DNA of 64,000 bases, taken from Owenia fusiformis. Taxonomy: Eukaryota; Annelida; Polychaeta; Sabellida; Oweniidae. The DNA is taken from positions 19,227,520-19,291,519 of the forward strand of contig CAIIXF020000012.1 of the NCBI GenBank assembly GCA_903813345.2, in the 5' to 3' direction. The notes under the pieces are model-generated. The model saw only the letters and a list, made by a program, of their open reading frames with translations, ran no database searches and had not been told where the DNA came from. Made by a program: the position numbers and the translations under genes. Numbering within the stretch: position 1 is the first letter of the stretch; every line of letters starts with the position of its first letter. This document shows, piece after piece, positions 63,101 to 64,000 of the stretch.

Positions 63101-63603
63101 CTTACTTGTCACATAAGATACGTTCAACGTCAACGACTTGACCTGGTGGGCATTCTACATTGACGTACTTCTCATTTTTGCAGGCTGTGAATGCCCTGCA
63201 TCCATAAGTAATAAGTCTGTCGGGACTTCCGGTACAGTTGGTTTGGGCATTTGTTACTGAATAAAAACCAAGAATACAGGTATAGTCGTATTTATAAAAA
63301 ATCCGTAGTTTCGTATTTGAAAAAATATCCGGGTTGTTGAAGGGAAATGTTTTGAAACGCTTCGTTGTTCAACATGTACGTTTCCCTACAAAATTTGAAA
63401 TCTAGGTTCTTATCTTTTTAAGTCTGCTTTTAAGTCTGTCTTGCAATAAAGGCTAAATAAAATGTAATCAATATTTTTGGAATGCTCATACATGGAAGGA
63501 CCCATACTGGTGCATTCTCCTATACGATATATTCATCTTTAAAAATATACTCACATTTCAAAAGGCATGTCAGTATTGAGATTATAACAAGCGTCTTCAT
63601 CAT
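51158..63603 (-). CDS. P1: secreted four-domain chitin-binding protein
   Basis: Predicted 325-aa secreted protein. Exons are 63603-63555, 63256-63106, 58401-58256, 57936-57835, 57514-57350, 56586-56380 and 51315-51158, with GT/AG borders and 978 nt in frame. The leader starts MMKTLVIISILTCLLK; the paralogs start at the second Met (63600). The four six-Cys ChtBD2 domains have the cluster layout. Intron 2 (58402-63105) carries a LINE of about 3.2 kb and intron 6 (51316-56379) another of 2.1 kb, so the gene is spread over 12.4 kb, yet its frame is intact. The last exon matches P2 exon 10, not P2 exon 7. This suggests that P1 once had the six-domain layout and lost three exons. The join across the long intron 6 is inferred from phase and homology. 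Confidence 0.85.
51600..53742 (+). mobile_element. 5'-truncated LINE with long open RT frame and (CAAA)n tail
   Basis: A LINE insertion in P1 intron 6, opposite to the gene. The frame is open from 51610 to the stop at 53496. It is followed by a 3' UTR and a tail of ACAAACAAACAAACAAAC at about 53716-53740, a microsatellite-type 3' end. The endonuclease domain is missing, so the copy is truncated at the 5' side just before the first RT motifs. Confidence 0.85.
51610..53496 (+). pseudogene. LINE reverse transcriptase, 5'-truncated, frame otherwise open
   Basis: This frame of about 628 codons begins without its own start, inside the protein. RT motifs appear in order: DDHRGITL, SLDIKKAFDGVWH (first catalytic Asp), QGVHQGG, FADDMNLL (catalytic Asp pair, with Phe in place of the usual Tyr) and HPKKCKAVVF. 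Towards the C terminus is a CKACGEEDETLEHFMLKC zinc-finger-like motif. There are no stops over about 1.9 kb, which suggests a fairly young insertion. The N-terminal endonuclease is absent, so it should not be able to move by itself. The LINE clade was not determined. Confidence 0.85.
53743..56064. other. P1 intron 6 sequence; no exon recognised
   Basis: I looked for remnants of exons equivalent to P2 exons 7-9 here and in 51316-51600 and found none by eye. About 54010 (GTAGCGTAGCCAGG) may be the end of a TIR element without a visible partner. Confidence 0.4.
56065..56178. mobile_element. Partial copy of the 44558 MITE in P1 intron 6
   Basis: GGTGACATACCATTGGAAAG, GACACGTGGTTTCATGGTAA and the terminal TTTTTGGGGGACGC block match 44812-44927 in order. 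It lies about 200 bp downstream of P1 exon 6; the P2 copy lies about 180 bp downstream of P2 exon 7. Confidence 0.6.
57540..57710. repeat. Dispersed repeat (CAATTTTAGAATATTTT family), 3' part
   Basis: Matches 17378-17512, including GGAATAGATTGGTAGGTCAA and the AGATCTGATTCTGCC end. Located in P1 intron 4. Confidence 0.6.
59064..59475 (-). pseudogene. LINE C-terminal domain downstream of the nested element
   Basis: Continues the RT frame beyond the nested insertion (GCTLLNTLHLSQKKFVRI). It ends with HNYNTRNKKTF, KSMLSYSIPEIWNQLP and KKQIKKYLLQL, the usual C-terminal signature of CR1/Rex/L2-like LINEs. The stop codon is at 59064. Confidence 0.8.
59485..59764. mobile_element. 280-bp TIR element nested in the LINE, 9-bp target duplication
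   Basis: Perfect 19-bp ends TAGTTCAACAAGTTAAACC. GCTTCACCC occurs directly before (59476-59484) and after (59765-59773). Removing one copy of the duplication with the element restores the LINE frame. The interior repeats the GTTAAACC motif next to CACGGAAG in inverted orientation. An 8-9-bp duplication points to hAT- or Mutator-type insertion. Confidence 0.9.
59765..61202 (-). pseudogene. LINE reverse transcriptase, frameshifted
   Basis: The first part (to 60312) has IAKIIPIHKKEDRQLFTNYRPISILP, GFREKKST and GVFLDFSKAFDTIDH. The second part (60261 onward) has PLFFIIYINDI, FVLFADDTNLL and NKLSLNAKKTKYIIF. The two parts are out of frame by one base near 60318, just before the GIPQGSVLGP motif. 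The second part then runs to IIWGEA at 59765, where a TIR element interrupts it. This arrangement (TNYRPISILP, QGSVLGPLLF-type, FADDT) is that of CR1/L2/Jockey-like LINEs. Confidence 0.87.
61228..62025 (-). pseudogene. LINE endonuclease (APE-like), C-terminal part
   Basis: Contains GGVGFYIKD near its start, IYVMGDFNIDL around residue 80 (catalytic Asp/Asn of APE endonucleases), TLIDNIFTN and ISDHFPIF (the SDH catalytic motif). The first 80 or so residues expected for this domain are missing, so the element is truncated at its 5' end. The frame stops at 61228, where an A-run has shifted the frame by one base; the neighbouring frame continues as LRTPTNQNKENY into the RT linker. Confidence 0.85.
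62041..63105. other. P1 intron 2 sequence upstream of the LINE; nothing recognised
   Basis: AT-rich, no repeats with a partner in this window and no coding frame. 46153-47170 (P2 intron 3), 32222-33381 (between P4 and P3) and 63655-64000 are similar. Confidence 0.4.
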
Positions 63604-63643
63604 TATTTTATTCCGCTTACAAATCTTCGTGCAGTATTTCTTA

Positions 63644-63652
63644 ATTATAAAT
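63644..63652 (-). promoter_or_regulatory. Probable TATA box of P1
   Basis: The minus strand reads TTTATAAT about 45 bp before the P1 start codon, the same distance as in P2 and P3. Confidence 0.45.
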
Positions 63653-64000
63653 TTCGTTCTGCTGAATTATTTTGAACTGCACATTATCTATGGGTTACGT
63701 ATGAAGGGCCTGTTGACATGCACAAATACCTCGTAAATGGGCGTATAGCCAGACTATCCAATAACAAGATGAACTGTTGAAGAGATATTTCATAACATTG
63801 ACCTTGATCGTTTTAACATTGGGTTGAACTGCGTTTGATCAGAGATATTTGCGATATTTTTTCATAAGAACGATCACATGCTTTTCTTGAATGTGGTATT
63901 TTCTATTGTTTTGACGTATGAATGAGAATACTATTGAATGTTAGCAGTTGCTGTAACAGAACGAGAGTAAAATTCCGAATGATAAAATGTTTTTCTTTTC

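Overview
This is a stretch of an AT-rich, intron-containing animal genome. The evidence is an opsin gene with four coding exons, spliced secreted proteins built from peritrophin-A (ChtBD2/CBM14) chitin-binding domains, LINE retrotransposons, and many non-autonomous DNA transposons with terminal inverted repeats (TIRs). A marine invertebrate, perhaps a spiralian such as a mollusc or brachiopod, fits best, but nothing in the sequence proves the phylum.

Layout. Bases 1-8.2 kb hold no gene that I can support; they contain a 2.7-kb fold-back repeat, one copy of a 0.57-kb dispersed repeat and a small TIR element. An opsin gene (+ strand, 8240-18418) follows, with four coding exons. A 112-bp third exon, easily missed, restores the third cytoplasmic loop and joins the flanking exons in frame. 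Its introns hold three copies of a TAA-flanked Harbinger-like element and a piggyBac-like TTAA element. From 23.3 to 63.6 kb the minus strand carries a head-to-tail cluster of four paralogous genes, called here P4 (32139-23348), P3 (38088-33382), P2 (48537-43386) and P1 (63603-51158). Each starts with a tiny signal-peptide exon, and exons 1-6 are nearly the same in size and phase in all four. P1, P3 and P4 have four chitin-binding domains; P2 has six. P3 ends in a Ser/Thr/Pro-rich repeat tail.

The cluster introns and spacers are loaded with repeats: a CR1/L2-like LINE at 58.9-62.0 kb with a younger TIR element inside it, a 5'-truncated LINE with a long open reverse-transcriptase frame at 51.6-53.7 kb, a LINE 3' fragment at 25.8-26.6 kb, hairpin elements, and a 1.3-kb TIR element holding a tRNA-like sequence.

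How it works together. The opsin and the chitin-binding cluster are convergent and not obviously related in function. The four P genes look like the product of tandem gene duplication plus internal exon duplication. Their exons are out of register with the domains: each intron inside a domain cuts at the same Gly, so exons can be added or lost as a unit. All four are predicted to be extracellular chitin-binding matrix proteins. The tissue (gut lining, cuticle, shell, chaetae) cannot be told from the sequence.
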